NCBI RefSeq assembly: GCF_028769735.1
Contig: NC_088186.1
Span: 6,603,001-6,667,000 of the forward strand
DNA: 64,000 nt
From: Zonotrichia leucophrys gambelii
Lineage: Eukaryota; Chordata; Aves; Passeriformes; Passerellidae
Direction of reading: 5' to 3'
The position numbers and the translations under genes were made by a program. Positions within the stretch are counted from its first letter, which is position 1; every line of letters starts with the position of its first letter. Positions 12,105 through 24,928 of this stretch are shown piece after piece. The notes below the pieces were generated by a model. The model worked only from the letters and a program-made list of their open reading frames with translations, was not told the origin of the DNA and did not search any database.

Positions 12105-12330
12105 GTATTTAGGGAAAATTAAAGCCGTTCTGCTGCAAAATTCCTAGCTTCAGGCAATGCCATAGAACTGTGCCAGACAGACCTCGGCGGGTCGGAGAAA
12201 GAATGGAATAGATAAGAAAAAATAAACAACCTTGAGAACCAGAGCTGAGGAATTCTGTCATCTTCTTTGGTCTTGAGGCTGGAAAAAAGAGACTTTCTAA
12301 CACCTCGGGGTCATCTCAACACCAGAGACC
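12105..12330 (+). mobile_element. ERV LTR fragment (3' part)
   Basis: Contains an LTR-like R/U5 end: a CpG-bearing 'cctcggcgggtcggag' block, a poly(A) signal 'aaaaaataaacaacc' near 12218, then a U5-like block with 'cacctcggggtcatc'. The 5' part could not be delimited. The call rests on resemblance to avian LTR ends and is less certain than the others. Confidence 0.55.
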
Positions 12331-12493
12331 TCCTCGCTGCCCATCTCAAAAAAAGGATTTTCTGTTGCTGCTGCTGGCAGCAGGAGCTGGACTTGGCTTC
12401 CTCAGCTCTCTGCTCTGCTCCTCACCCTGTGATAAATCTTTCACAGCCCATAGGCTGGGGTCTCTGTACAAATCACAAACGGGACAGGGCTGC
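12331..12493. other. Spacer between two LTRs
   Basis: Short stretch, nothing recognised. Confidence 0.4.
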
Positions 12494-12995
12494 TGTGGAA
12501 CTGCCTTGAGCTGTTTTATTTTCCACATCAGTCTCATTACATGATTATGACAAGGGGAAGATGCCACCAGCTCGCATCCCAGGCAGTAGACCAAGAACTT
12601 AATGTTACAACTCACTTTATAAGCTTTTTGACCAATCACACAAAGCAAAAGCACATTGACAGTAGTTCTATCCAACCACCATAAGCACCTGTACCTTTGG
12701 TTAAAACAATGCTTGCTTATTTCAAATACAATACCTGCTTTTAAGCCTTAAAACACAACACACATGAAGCTCCACTATTAAGCTTCAACTTTCCTAATAT
12801 CTTGCTAGATAAACTTTTCTGTAGCTTAGAGAGTTATTCTGGACAAGCGTTAATACACAGATCATTGTTCTATTTGTCCTTATTTTTCTGCTGACCAATC
12901 TCATGGCTACTGCTTAGCTCTAATCACAGTTCTGCTGTCTCTGGGGCCTGCCTTTGCAGCTTTCCCAAAACCCTCTGATTTTGTGGATTCCCACA
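12494..12995 (-). mobile_element. Solo ERV LTR
   Basis: About 500 bp with TG at 12494 and CA at 12995. Near the left end is 'gctgttttattttccac', the complement of a poly(A)-signal region; farther right is a CCAAT-type 'gaccaatcac' block and a T/A-rich U3. The right end on the minus strand starts TGTGGGAATCC. No matching target duplication was seen, so the limits may be off by some bases. No internal retroviral sequence. Confidence 0.7.
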
Positions 12996-13583
12996 ACCTG
13001 GTTGTGCCTGCTCTGGGATGAGACCTGCTGCTCTCTCCTAATCCCTGTCGGGGCTATTCCAACTCATCTGTGGGACTTGAGTCACTCAAGATTTTTTTAG
13101 AGTATTTTAAAAGACAATAACAAGCTCAGCCCTTTTTATTAAAAATAATAAAGAAGTGTATTTTTCATTAAAACCATGCCTTTTCTTAAAATATTCAGTC
13201 TCTTCTCCAACCCCTTGAATCGTAAACATTTTCCAAATGCACACTGACATATTTGGTTTATTAGCACCTGTGTTTGCAGTAAATGTTTTCATTAAAACAT
13301 TGCACCATAAGTTTCTGAGGGGAAAAAACAAGAAAAGCAAAGAAAAAATGAGCATATTTTTAGTCTTTCAGGAGGAAAACAGTTTGGAATTGTTGTGTGA
13401 AATTAATTTCAGGAATTTTAATCAGCTTTAACCAGGTGGAGGAGGCAGGAGAAGCAACTGAAGGGCACCAGAAAATGCCAATAGAATTGTCAGCCTGGAT
13501 CAGGCTTTGACTGTGGCTACCAGTTGTGGCTGTGGCTAATGCCAGATGCTTCTAAAGGAGATGTAAGCACATCACAACAAAAA
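12996..13583. other. AT-rich non-coding sequence
   Basis: No gene or known repeat recognised; several homopolymer A and T runs. Confidence 0.5.
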
Positions 13584-13690
13584 CATCACAGAATTACAGA
13601 ATATCCTTGGCTGGAAGGGATCTAGTGCAGGATAATCCATCTCCCCCAACTCCCTCTGACTCTAATTCATGCTGTTTTCTAGGAGAACTG
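13584..13690 (-). mobile_element. CR1 LINE, 3' end fragment
   Basis: Starts with the reverse-complement octamer tail 'atcacagaattacagaat' and continues 'ccttggctggaagggatct', the CR1 3' end. Homology fades by about 13690. Diverged and short. Confidence 0.75.
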
Positions 13691-15851
13691 TGTGAAGTTT
13701 CTTCCAAGGGTTTGTAGCCTTCACTGCTCAAATTCCAGGCATTTTCCTTATCCATGTGAGTAGCCAGCCCCCCAGCAAACTTGTTAAATTTTTATTCTCA
13801 GAGCTTTCCACTGGCAGTGAAACAGACAGGGAAGAAACAGTCCCTTTTATCAGTTTGGAATTTTCTGCTTCTTAAAATCCCATCAGCTGCCTCTTGGTTC
13901 TCCTGTCATGAGACCCGCAGAGCAGAGCTCCCAGCCCACCCTCTCCAGCCTGGCCCTCATTGCAGACAGCTTCCCAAATCCCTTTTGCATTTGTCCAGTA
14001 CAGAACAGAGTATTTTCTCCATGTGGGACTTTCCCCAGATCTCTTTAAGGACCTGCAGTTTTTCCATGTCCTTTCTCAGCACTCCAGAGGTTCAAACTAT
14101 GGATGCTAAGGATGCTACAACAGGAATGTCTGTTGAAATCCTTCTGCATCAGCTTCCAGGCCTTGTTCCCTGGGCTGTTTGTTTAGAATTACTCTGTTTA
14201 TAATGCTGCGGTCTCACATTGCACGTTTGCAGGGGTTCTCAAGCTGAGAGATCACAGCTCCTTCTCCTTATCCATGGACCTGAGCTTCTCTGCAGCAGAG
14301 GGGAGGGAGATTTTCCTCCTCAGTTGGTACAAATTTCCATGGGTGGTGTGGCTGGAGGCAAAGATGCTGTTGGACATTCACTCCCTCCAGGCTGATACCC
14401 AAAAAGAGATGTTCTCGTCCTGCTGAGACAGATCAGATAAACACCACCAAGGCTTCTGGGTGAGATGAGCTCCTTGGTCCAGTTTCTGCTGGAACAGCAG
14501 TGCTTTCAGCAGCAGGAAGGGCTCAGAGCTGTGCTGTTTGCTCTCCAAGCTGCTGAGGGCTGGAAGTGAAGAAGTGGAAGATACCAGGCAGATCAAAGTA
14601 TGTGGAACAGATTAATGACAGTTTTGAATAAGAAAGAGCTTTAAAGAACAGAGTAAATGTTGGGGAGTGTGTGGAGAGAGTTCTAAAAGAGATAAAGCAG
14701 GGCCTTTAATAAACTAGAAAAGGAATAAAATCAATGATGGCTGAGTTACAAATAACACAGTGGAGCCACTGAACTCTTTTCAAAGTAGCCCTTTGCAGAA
14801 AAGCACAAAAAAACTGAGACAAACAATTAGGAGACATGAAGACCTTGTCAATAGAACTGTTGATAAGGAACAGATAAAATGGATACTTAAATTAAATACA
14901 GCAGAATTCCTTTTTTACTGATCATTCCTCCTAGTGCTCACCCAGCTCTCTGGATCAAGCCTTCCTTTCAGCAGCCAGCTCCCATTTGTGTTGATGTTTG
15001 CTGTTTGCTCAGACTGCTCAGCAGGGCTTTTGGACAGGAGGATTAGACTGAAAAGTTATTTCTCTGGTTTTCTTTGATGTCTTCAAAGGTGGAAAAACCC
15101 TCATGCTCTTGATGGTCCATAAATCTCTGAGCCACTTTAATGAAGTATTGGCTCAAGCCATTTATAATTTCACTTATCTATCCTGGCATTAAAATGCCCT
15201 GCAGAACTCACCTCATTCTCCCAAGATGGAGATTCTGGTTTTACACATATGTCTGATCTGGGAAGCTTAGAATTTCATGGGTCTCATGAGGTAACAATTC
15301 AGTCTTAATAATCATCACCCACTGAAGTCAATGGGAGGGTGTGCACTGAAGAAAATGGCAAGCAGTTTGGCCTCTACAAAATCAGTTTTTAAAACAAATA
15401 TTTACAGGAAAGTTCACCCTTTATGGACACTACAGAACATCTAGGTGAGCAATAGTCTGGAGATATGATTTATTGACTTGGCCAAAACATGCAAAATCAT
15501 CAGGATGCTATCAGAGAAACTGGGATTTTTTAAAATTAATTTTTTAAATTTTTTTTTTTTTTGGCTGGCTGATATGTAGCTTTTTCTCTTCTGACTGATT
15601 AGGTCCCATGGGTGGTACTCCCCTAAAAAAGAGGAAACAAGACAGACTGCCAATCACTTTTGTGTTTACCCAACTTCTGCCCCAAGGGATGGACAGGGAA
15701 ACTACTGGAGTCTCAGCCCTGCCATGACCATTATGTGGCTGTGGGCAAGCCCTGTCCCATGAGATTTTCAGGTGTGCAAAGCAGCACTTGGCTACTCAGG
15801 AGAGGATCCAAAGCAATTGAGGATAGAGGCAAGTTCTTCCTGGAGATCAGC
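13691..15851. other. Non-coding sequence, nothing recognised
   Basis: No supported gene. A 140-codon frame at 13781-14203 begins just beyond the CR1 fragment and has no domain. A 14-base T run near 15549 is the only simple sequence of note. Confidence 0.5.
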
Positions 15852-15902
15852 ATGGAAGGAGACAGCATTTATGTAGGTGTCTGTGAGAAATGGGAGATGC
15901 AG
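15852..15902 (+). repeat. Short dispersed duplication, copy 1
   Basis: Fifty-one bases matching 19667-19716 with two substitutions and one gap. Core words are 'atttatgtaggt' and 'ctgtgagaaatgggagatg'. It lies just upstream of the hexanucleotide array. Confidence 0.8.
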
Positions 15903-15937
15903 GCACTGGAAAATCTCCAAAGCCTGATGAGTTTAGA

Positions 15938-16120
15938 GGAATGGGAATGGGACTGGGAATGGGAATGGGAATGAGAATGGGGATGGAAATTGGAATGGAA
16001 ATGGGAATTGGAATGGGAATGGGACTGGGAATGGGAATGGGAATGAGGAATGGGAGTAGGGATGGGAATTGGAATGGGAATTGGAAAGGGAATGGGACTG
16101 GGACTGAGAATGGGAATGGG
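15938..16120. repeat. (GGGAAT)n-type hexanucleotide array, G-quadruplex potential
   Basis: About 180 bp of variants of a 6-bp unit, mainly GGGAAT with GGGACT and GGAAAT forms. Two blocks (about 15943-15970 and 16016-16043) carry at least four GGG runs separated by three bases, the pattern that can fold into a G-quadruplex on the plus strand. Frames across it on both strands are translations of the repeat (Pro-Ile/Phe or Met-Gly alternation) and are not genes. Confidence 0.95.
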
Positions 16121-19100
16121 CAGCAGAGGAGGGGTAGGAGAGCAGGCAGTGAGCAGGGCTGAAAACACTGCCCAGCAGAGACATGGATACTCCACATCAA
16201 TCTCAATGACCTAAATTGTAAATAAGGTGTTAATTGTGGCTGCAGATTATACTCCAGGGGAGTGACGGCAAACACTGCAGATAATGAAATCACCCAAACT
16301 CCTGAGTGCTCAGCAGTCCCTGTGCTGAGACTGGATTTCCTTCTGTAGCCTGTTTTTCTTTCATTTGTGCTGGTGTGAATCACAGGAGAAGTGAGTTGAG
16401 TTCTGTAACAATTACAGGCTTGTCATCCTGTCACAGACCTGCATAAAGTTATTAAATTCTACGTGATAATTAAGTTATTTACCATTAGCTTCTGGCCTGG
16501 GTTTGAATGAACAAAGAATTAAGACAGTGCAGTGTATCTTGGGATAAAAACTCTAAAATAGAGGAAGAAGACCCCATTCAAGCTTCTGTCTTTTCCACTT
16601 CCACTACAGAATAGTTCTGAAAGGAAGGCAAAAACAGGCAGAGAGCTGTGGGTGGTTTCCAACAATGAATCATAAACAAGGATGGAAAAATAATAAAACA
16701 AGAGGACTCACTCTGTCTTCCCTTATGGACCACGCCGTAATCAGATTCCCACTTAAAAAATATTTCTCAAAATTGGTATTAAATATTTCATTGTTTATTA
16801 ACAGCAAGGAAATACAACAAGAAATAGTGCCTGTGATTTGTTAGCAATATTTATCTATTTTGCTCCTACACAGCAAATCTGAGAGATATTTCACAGTCTT
16901 CCTTATAATGGTGATGCTAGAGATATAAACTGCTTTATTAGAAAAAAATGCATAATAGCAATACAAAAAGAGCTGATTATTAATAAAACACTGTCAGATT
17001 AACTAACAGTGAAGTAAAGCCTATCTAGTAAGTACTTGAGAGATAATTCTTTATTCCAAAGTGGTATTTTAGAGTTATACACTAATAAAAAATTGCTTTA
17101 AACTTTCTATGAGATTAAAACAGAATAGTTTTTTGGGGGGTTTGTTTTAAAATTGCCAGTAAAAATTCAAGCTAAAAGTAAGCACTGAATAATAGACATG
17201 AGTGTTGAAATCACATTATGGCCAAGATCACATTTCAAAGCAAGGGTGCTTTTCATGTTTTCAAGTGGCAAATGGCATCTGATACTGCAGTGTTTCATTG
17301 GCTGAACAGCTTTTTATCCAAGTGCTGGAAATTCCATGTACTTTTTGGGGTACAGAGAGGGCAAGGGGGTTCCCATTGCTGCCACAGGGACAGGAATTGA
17401 TTTCATGGCACAGCAAAATAGGTGTGGGTGTAATTAGAGAAAAATAAAGTCTGCAGTGATCACTGTCTCAGAACACAAATCTGAAGAGGGAAAAAATCTG
17501 ATTTGGTCACAAATCCACACAAAACCCAACCCAGGACACCTCAGAATGTAGGAATGGGAGTCAGACAGAAGAAATCTCAAGGGGGTGTTAAAAATAATGG
17601 TTTGTGAGATAAGGGGAGGGAGGAAACCTGAGCCCCCGCAGTTCACAATGTGGATACCCCAAATCAAACACCTTAAACTCACATTAATATTATGATGTAT
17701 CCATGTGAACAAATATTGACTTTCCTGTGAATTCAGGTGTAAGTGCACAGGTAACTACAGCTGTGCTACTCAGGAAAATTGCAGCTTATACATACCTGGC
17801 CCCTCAGTGAAATAACAGACAACCCACACAGGGAAAAAAAAATGCAAAGCACATCCTTGTTCTGGGCTGCAACCAGAACTTACAATAATACAAATAATAA
17901 TATTAAAGAATAAAAAGAATAATTTGTGAGCCAAAGTTTTGAGACAGTTGAAATAACTATAATAAATCATTTTTGGGCTGTAACTGAATGAAGCAAAGCT
18001 GGAGATGTTTATTGGCAAAGCCTTTCCATGGGAGCACTTTTCTGCATGATGGGAGAAAACCTGGATTTGGTGGTTGACACCAGTGAAAGTAGGGGATGTA
18101 AGATTGGGGGCAATTTCCCTGCCAGAGCAGGAGCATGACCAGGTGGGCACTGATCCAGGATAAAAGAGGAGGAAACTTCCCTTTTTCAAATTCCCACCCA
18201 TGTCAGGTGCTGCAAAATTTGCAGCAAATCTCTTGGTACCAGCAGTAAAGAATTTTCACACACAGCTGTCAGTGCTCCTGACTGGTTTGTGCTTCTTAGA
18301 GTTTGTAGGTAAAAAGTTCCCCCAAATCAAGAGATTCTCTCTTCCTACCCCCATCAAAAGCAGCCACCAGAACCCCACAGTGTTTATAGGCTGGTTGATC
18401 TTTTTCATTTGAAGAAGTATATAGTTCTTTAAAGGTATTTATTTGGTTCTCTTGTGACATTCCTGGTTTATAAACCACCTCAGAAAACCAATTTCAGATT
18501 TAAGAAAGGTTTTTATTACAGATAGACATATCCTACCACAGGTTCAAACATTTTTCTTAGAAAAACACATCAGATGTTTATATGCCTTACATTCCTTCTC
18601 AAAACATGGTCCTGTTACATCCCAAACATCCAGGCTTGGGACAAAAATTGTCACCAGACACTGTGACAAGGGACATATTGTGTCCTTTGCCCTGTGGCAG
18701 GAGAATGGAGGCATTTTTGACACTGGGAGATGGGGACATTTTGAAAACCCTGTCAGCCCTTACCACAATTGTTCCCTTTGGCAGTTCCAGAAAAAGAATC
18801 TTGACTGCAACTTGATTTGGAAACTTCTTTAGGCACAATCCCAGGAGATCCAGTAACAATGGACTGCAAAGGTTGGAGTTAGAGGAAAAATAAAGCAGCT
18901 GGGCAGGTAGAGAGGATGGGAGTGGGGAGAGGAGCCTCTGTTTTGTCTGATATTCTGTATTTCTTGATGCTGGAGTTCCAGCAAGCAGGTATTAATAATA
19001 AATAAAAAGAATGATGACGGTTATCAACACTGACCCTTTCCCTCTTTCAAGTATATTTCAAGTTCTTTTTATTGATTATACACAAGCATCCTCACGTGCA

Positions 19101-19666
19101 GACTGGGCTGTGCTGCCTTCCAAGAAAATCTGGGGCTTGAGCAACCCAGGCCAGAAAATTCCCATTTCTCCCCACTCTCCAGTCTCATTTCTAAGAAATA
19201 GGAAAAAAACCCAAACCCTCCTTTTGAGATTCTGGGAAAAATGGCACCAAAAATGCATGGTTTTGTCTTTTCAATTTGCTGGTTCACTACAGGGCTTTTG
19301 ATCTCATTTTAACATGAGATAAATCACCTTAAGCAACACTTTTATGATGCTGCTCCTGCAACAAATGTGAGCCCATCATCTTTGTGCCTGGCTCAGGGAC
19401 CAGGCCCTGAGATTTCACCTTCAGAACTAATGGTTAATAACCAGATTATCCTTGCTGGAGAGAAGGCAAACATCCTTTATTGCATATCCCACTATTCTGC
19501 AGCACGTGCAGGCATTATCCCTGTCCTTTTATGTATAATTTTAAATGAGCCAGAATCTCTAAGGAAAGAATGGTGAAGGTCCAAGCCACCTCCTAAGGTG
19601 GTAGAACAAAGCCATGAAGTGTTTTTGTTTCTCCTCTGGCTTTGGTTTCAGGGGTAAGGGGATGGC
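16121..19666. other. AT-rich non-coding sequence
   Basis: No gene recognised over about 3.5 kb. The part from 16,740 to 17,160 is markedly AT-rich with TAAT and TTATTA motifs. The 143-codon minus-strand frame at 17770-18201 has no domain I recognise. Confidence 0.5.
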
Positions 19667-19716
19667 ATGGAGGAGACAACATTTATGTAGGTTTCTGTGA
19701 GAAATGGGAGATGCAG
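19667..19716 (+). repeat. Short dispersed duplication, copy 2
   Basis: Partner of 15852-15902, same orientation, 3.8 kb away. About 94 percent identical by eye. Confidence 0.8.
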
Positions 19717-20023
19717 ATTACTTCATTTAGATATGAATGAAATGCCAAGAAAAGTGCAAGACTGAGAAGCTGTCAGGAAGTTTTTTGGTGTGATCTGGTC
19801 TCTAGCCCTCAAGAGGAAGGGCAAAGAAAGTTGATGGATTTTTGAGCATTGGGTGGTAAAACAAATCTCATTTCTCAAGCCATGAACTTTGAAAATGAAC
19901 TTCCTAAACATCACAGAGCAGAAAAAACCTAAAGTTTGATCATTTTACAGCCCTGTTGAATGGATACTTGCAGATGGAGGAGAAAGGTGGGTGTGTGAGG
20001 TGAAATAACAGAGTACAGGACCA
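19717..20023. other. Non-coding spacer
   Basis: About 300 bp before the type A LTR; nothing recognised. Confidence 0.5.
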
Positions 20024-20029
20024 CCCATC

Positions 20030-20424
20030 TGTTGCAGACATCTTTTTGTGAAAATCCTTTTCTTGGGATTTTTTCTTCCTGAGAAGCTGAGAGGCTTCAG
20101 GAACAAAATATAAACAATGGTTATATGGTGCTGTGGAATACAACAGGTGCATCTGTGATTGGTCTCATGTGGTTGTTTCTAATTAATGGCCAATCACAGC
20201 AGAGCTGACTTGGACAGAGAGTCTGAGACAGCTGTCTTTGTTATAATTCCTTTCTTTTCTATTCTTAGCTTAGCTAGCCTTCTGAGATGAATAATTTTCT
20301 TCTATTCTTTTTAGTATAGTTTTAATGTAATATATATCATAAAATAATAAATCAAGCCTTCTGTAACATGGAGTCAGATCTACGTCTCTTCCCTTATCCT
20401 AAGACCCCTGTGACCACCGTCACA
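20030..20424 (+). mobile_element. Solo ERV LTR, type A, with 6-bp target duplication
   Basis: 395 bp, TGTTGCAG...GTCACA. It is flanked by exact CCCATC copies at 20024-20029 and 20425-20430. LTR features are a CCAAT-type 'gattggtctc' and 'ggccaatcac' pair, a 'ttttaatgtaatatat' AT-rich region, a poly(A) signal AATAAA at 20346-20351, then 'catggagtcagat' in the U5-like part. A 6-bp duplication is typical of ERVK-like (class II) integration. No internal sequence remains, consistent with LTR-LTR recombination. Confidence 0.93.
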
Positions 20425-20430
20425 CCCATC

Positions 20431-22749
20431 CCAAATATTTGCATTGCCTCTCATATCCTGGTTGGTATTTGGCTCAGCAAGTTCTCCTCTACAGCCTAAT
20501 TTATCACCTCACCTGTGGATGCTGGGATGAAGACAGCAGCCTCACATTGCTCCTAGGCAGGATTTTTTTGCTCCCTCAGGCTGGGTGTGTGTCTCTATCA
20601 GAGAGTGGAGCAGTGGATGTGTCACACTTGTATCATTGGGGTTATTATTGGGATGAAATACCTGCCCTGAGCCCTTCCCCAACAAGAACCTATTGCTGAG
20701 CTGCCAGAGCTCCTGTGGCATCACAGGGACAGGCACAACACAGCCCTGACGTGTGTCCAGAGAAATCCAATATTACACAATTTATATCTGCAAAATTCAG
20801 CTTGTATCCTTCCCCCCTCGGATGCCTTGCCATATTTCAGGTCCGTGGAATCGATGGAACCGAGGGGCAGTTTGTTGTAGCACCCTGTAGGATGATATTA
20901 AATTCTTGCTTTATTGCTAATATCAGCAACTTTTTTAGACTGAGACAAGGAAAAAGATAGAAAGGGAGAAAGGAGGAGTATGGGAGAGAGACAGGAGATA
21001 CAAGATGTGTTGCTTATTTTGTTGAAGTTTGAACCAGGGAAAAAAGGCAAAGCACAGTTCCACAGAGCTTGGGAACAGATGATGGCCCCATTCTTTAGCT
21101 CTGTAGCAGCCCTGTAACAGCCACAACAAGACTTTTACTGGAAATAAAGCTGGAAATAAATGAATTATCTTGTGCCAGGGCAGTGTCCTGCGTGGGTCTT
21201 GAAAGCTCTTTGAGCAGGAACCAAGTGATGACTCTCACACTGTCCCACCTCTGGAATCTGCTGTCTGTCCCCTCGTTGTTGCAGAACAAGGTTGCTGTTG
21301 TCACCACAACAATTAGGGCCCAGAAGAGGCTGTGCTGTGCACAGATGCTGTTTCCAGGATCCATGGATGTTCTCTGAAGCCCTTCCAGCCATGGATCCCA
21401 CGGGGCTCTGGTGAGAGAAGGACACATGGCCCCACTCTCCACATCTGGGTGGTTTCACTGCAAATCAGGGAGATCCCAAATGAGGTGAAGGATGCTCTTG
21501 GCAGCTTGGGCAGGACAAAAAACCCCTTTTAACCCAGTCTCGGTCCTGCTGAAGAGCTGGCCCAGAGCCAGTGAGATTTGGTCCCCAAGCACTTGAGGAT
21601 TTTCCATGTTCCCTCTGCCCAGGGCTTGGCAGAATTTCCCTGTGTGAAACCTTCATGAAGGTGAGGGCTCCATGAGGGATGCCAGCTGCTCCAGAGGCAA
21701 AACCTGATCAAAACCCACAATTTCTCAGCAGCTCTGCCTGGATCCAGGGCCAGCTCAGCACCACCAATGCCCACCCAGTCCATTTTGAAATGAGCTATTT
21801 GCAGAATATTTATTTTAATATGCAGGGTTGAGTTGGCAATTAACACCCGGAATTAATTTATCCCTGGTGCAAGAAGGAATGTGTTCTAACTCACAGAGTG
21901 TCTCCCATTTACATCCATGATGGATTGGGCCCACCAAACAAGCTCTTCTGGGCTCTCTGTGATCTCACCCATTTGCAGCACCGAGATGTTTATTATGCCA
22001 CAGGTATCCAATTTGCTTCCACGTCTCTTGCATGACAATCAGAGTAATTTTGTGTGGAAAGCTTCCTCAGAGAGGGCATCAAGGTGTGGGCTGGATGACA
22101 TGGACACAAACTTCACTGGATATAGAATTAATATTAAGCATGATGATAAAACCCAGGGTTTTTTTAATTGCTCTTGGAGCCCTAAGAAATATTTTTTTCC
22201 CCGGGTTAGAACCACAATAATATTTCATTCCCATTGCTTACCCTAAAAAATGGATTTCCTTTCCCTTCTCAGTTGGTGATTTGTTTTGCATTAATGCCTT
22301 TCATAACTCATACGTTTTGCCATTAAAAATTAATGCTTGGTGCTGACATAAACAAATGAAATTTGTATTATTAATGTTTTACATAGGTAAGACTTTGTAA
22401 TAACAGATTCATCATAACAGACTGTTTTAATTAAAAGACTTGCTCATTCCCTAAACTGATTTCAGACATAATTTTGGGCATTGGGAAGAAAGTCTGGTAC
22501 AACTGCCTGGAGAAGAGTGATCAATAAGACCTTACAGGCCATTTTTAAAGTTTGCACCTGAGTTCAGCCAAGGGATCTGCTGTCTGGGGTGTATTCTGTG
22601 AGAATAGCAAGTGGGAAAAGCACCAGGGATGGCTTTTTGGTGCAATCTCTCCTCACCACTGTGGGTTCTACCCAAGGTCCAGCACAGGGTTTTGCTGCAT
22701 GGGGGAAATTGCAGGTGAGTGAGGGTTTGGGTCCTGCTTGGGCTCCTCT
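20431..22749. other. Non-coding sequence, nothing recognised
   Basis: No gene supported. Several overlapping frames at 21,095-21,846 have no domain. AT-rich sequence with repeated ATTAAT words lies at about 22,260-22,450. Confidence 0.5.
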
Positions 22750-23210
22750 CTGTTTGTGGAGGACTATTGTATTCACAGACAATCCCTGTGGCAGGAAGGA
22801 ATGATGAATCTGACTCCATGTTCTCAGAAGGATAAGGTATTACTTTATGATACTATATTATAGTAAAGATTACTATGCTATGCTATGCTATGCTATGCTA
22901 TGCTATACTATACTCAAGAGTACAGAAAGGATACTTACAGAATGCTAAAATGATAATAATGAAAACTCCTGACTCTTTCCAGAGTCCTGACACAGCTTGG
23001 CCCTGACTGACCAAAGAGTGAAAACAACTCCCAGCAGAATCCAATGGAACAATCACCTGTGGATAAACAATCTCCAAACACATTCCACATGAGCACATCA
23101 CAGGAGAAGCAAATGAGATGAGAATTGTTTTCCTTTTCTCTGAGGCTTCTCAGCTTCCCAGGAGAAAAACCCTGGGTGAAGTGGATTTTTCAGAAAATGT
23201 GAATGCCACA
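22750..23210 (-). mobile_element. Solo ERV LTR, type B, with pentanucleotide array
   Basis: On the minus strand it starts TGTGGCATTC at 23210. It shares 'gacttctcagcttcccagga'-like, 'gaattgttttcc' and 'ctgactccatgttc' blocks with the copies at 2.4, 56.6 and 63.0 kb. A (GCTAT)n array lies at 22872-22911. The left limit is approximate and no target duplication was found. Confidence 0.82.
22872..22911. repeat. (ACTAT/GCTAT)n pentanucleotide microsatellite
   Basis: Eight units: ACTAT, six GCTAT, ACTAT. Inside the type B LTR, just to the left of its 'agtacagaaagg' block. Confidence 0.95.
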
Positions 23211-24878
23211 GAGCACCATGTGGCTCTCAGGGTGAATTCCCCATGGAGAGGCAGCAGGAGGGTCCCCAGGCTGGCCTTTGGTGGGTGAGTCTGCCTTTGG
23301 AGAGAGGAGGGTGAGCTGGGTACCACTGCTCCTAGGTGTGGGACAAAGCTGCTGCTGCCATCCACAGCCCAGCTAAAGCCACACTCTCACTGCTTCACTA
23401 CAGAATTGCACATCAGGAAGGAGAAGGAGAAACAACAAGCTCAGGAATAACCTGCTTCAATTTAGTTTCCTCTCAGAGAACAGTGCATACATGAAGCTCG
23501 TGTTAATTGTAATTAACATTAACAAGAATATTTTTTCTGGAAAATTTCTCATTAAAAATTTGCTTCTTGTTCTGAGGGTAATAGTGTTGACTGTCCAAAA
23601 GAAGGAACCTGCTTGGCTGTGAGCTGCAGGTGATATCCCCCATTAGAGAGGTCTGTGATGTATCCCTAGTCAAATGAAGCTCAGATTGAGAATAACTCCC
23701 AGCAAACTCCATTCCAAAGCAGTGGAAATTGTGCCACAAGACAGGGCCACAGTCTTACAAACCTCAGGAAGGGAAATTCAAGCACGTTAAAGCCTGGAGA
23801 TGGACGGGAGGGGAAGGGAATGGAAAAAGGAGCACACTTCCTCATCACAGACCTGGGAGCAGTGGCACAAAGCCTGCTAATGACAGGGACCAGGGTGATG
23901 GAGAAACATCAAGGGGGGGAATTTCTAAAGCCCAATGCACTTGCCTCTTCCCCTGTCGAAATCAATGGAAATGTTCAGTTCAGTTTTTCTGTACCAGTGA
24001 GTTCAAGGGGAGCTGAATTAAGGCAGGGAGCTTTCAAGTCACCCACCCCCCATAACTGTAAAGAACAATTGGAAAAGTGAAGAGCTAAGAATTGAAACCT
24101 TTATAAAAGAGCTGGCCTTAGAAAATGGTTCTGGGAAGCCAGGAGTGCTGAAAAGAGAAAGATGATAAGAAACTATCTGTATTGGACATCAGGAGCTTAT
24201 AAAAGGCAGCGGGATGTAAAATGGCATCACTCTGGAAAGGACACAAAAGCAATGAGGGGAAGAGCAGGCTGTATGAGAGGCTCATTAATGGGCAAGATGA
24301 CTTGGGCTGTTTGCTTAAATCTCCCCTCTCCATCCCTTCAGCTCCCACTGTGACCAGTGCAGCCCCACACACCCCAGGGGACATGGAGCTAGGCAGAAAA
24401 ATCACATTGCAGAATGGAAAAGGAGGTTTATGTGTGTGTGACATGGGACAGGAATACTGATGTGTACAAAACAGGTGGACACTTATCCCTGGGACTCTCT
24501 TATGTTGGCATCAAAACATTTGTGCTGCCCTTTGAGAGGTGTGCACTGCAGAGATTTTTACATTGCAAGGGGCAACTTCCACTCAAAGGAGGTTAAATGT
24601 ACTTTTTGCACCTTTTACAAGCACGTTGCAGCTCTGCATCTGCGTGTCCAGCATGAGATTGCAGCCATTTCTGCAGCCTTTGTGCTGCTGGACCTATTTA
24701 ATTAGAGGGAATTGGATGGAGGCAGCTAAGCTGTTTATTGTGGAGGCTGCACATTGTCCAGGAACCCCCAGGAGTGCTGCACTGGATTTGGGAGCACTGT
24801 GCCTTCAGCTGAACCCCAGCCAGCTCCACAGAGCAAGGGCGAAACAAGCTGAGATTTCAGGAGCTGAAAAACGGAAAG
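23211..24878. other. Non-coding sequence, nothing recognised
   Basis: No gene recognised. The 130-codon frame at 24539-24931 ends in poly-tyrosine encoded by the (TTA)n repeat and is not accepted as a gene. Confidence 0.5.

Positions 24879-24928
<50 letters not shown>

Noticed and set aside
15847..16383. Minus-strand frame of 178 codons
   Set aside because: Its middle is Pro-Ile and Ser-His alternation generated by the GGGAAT-type array, and other frames there are open for the same reason.
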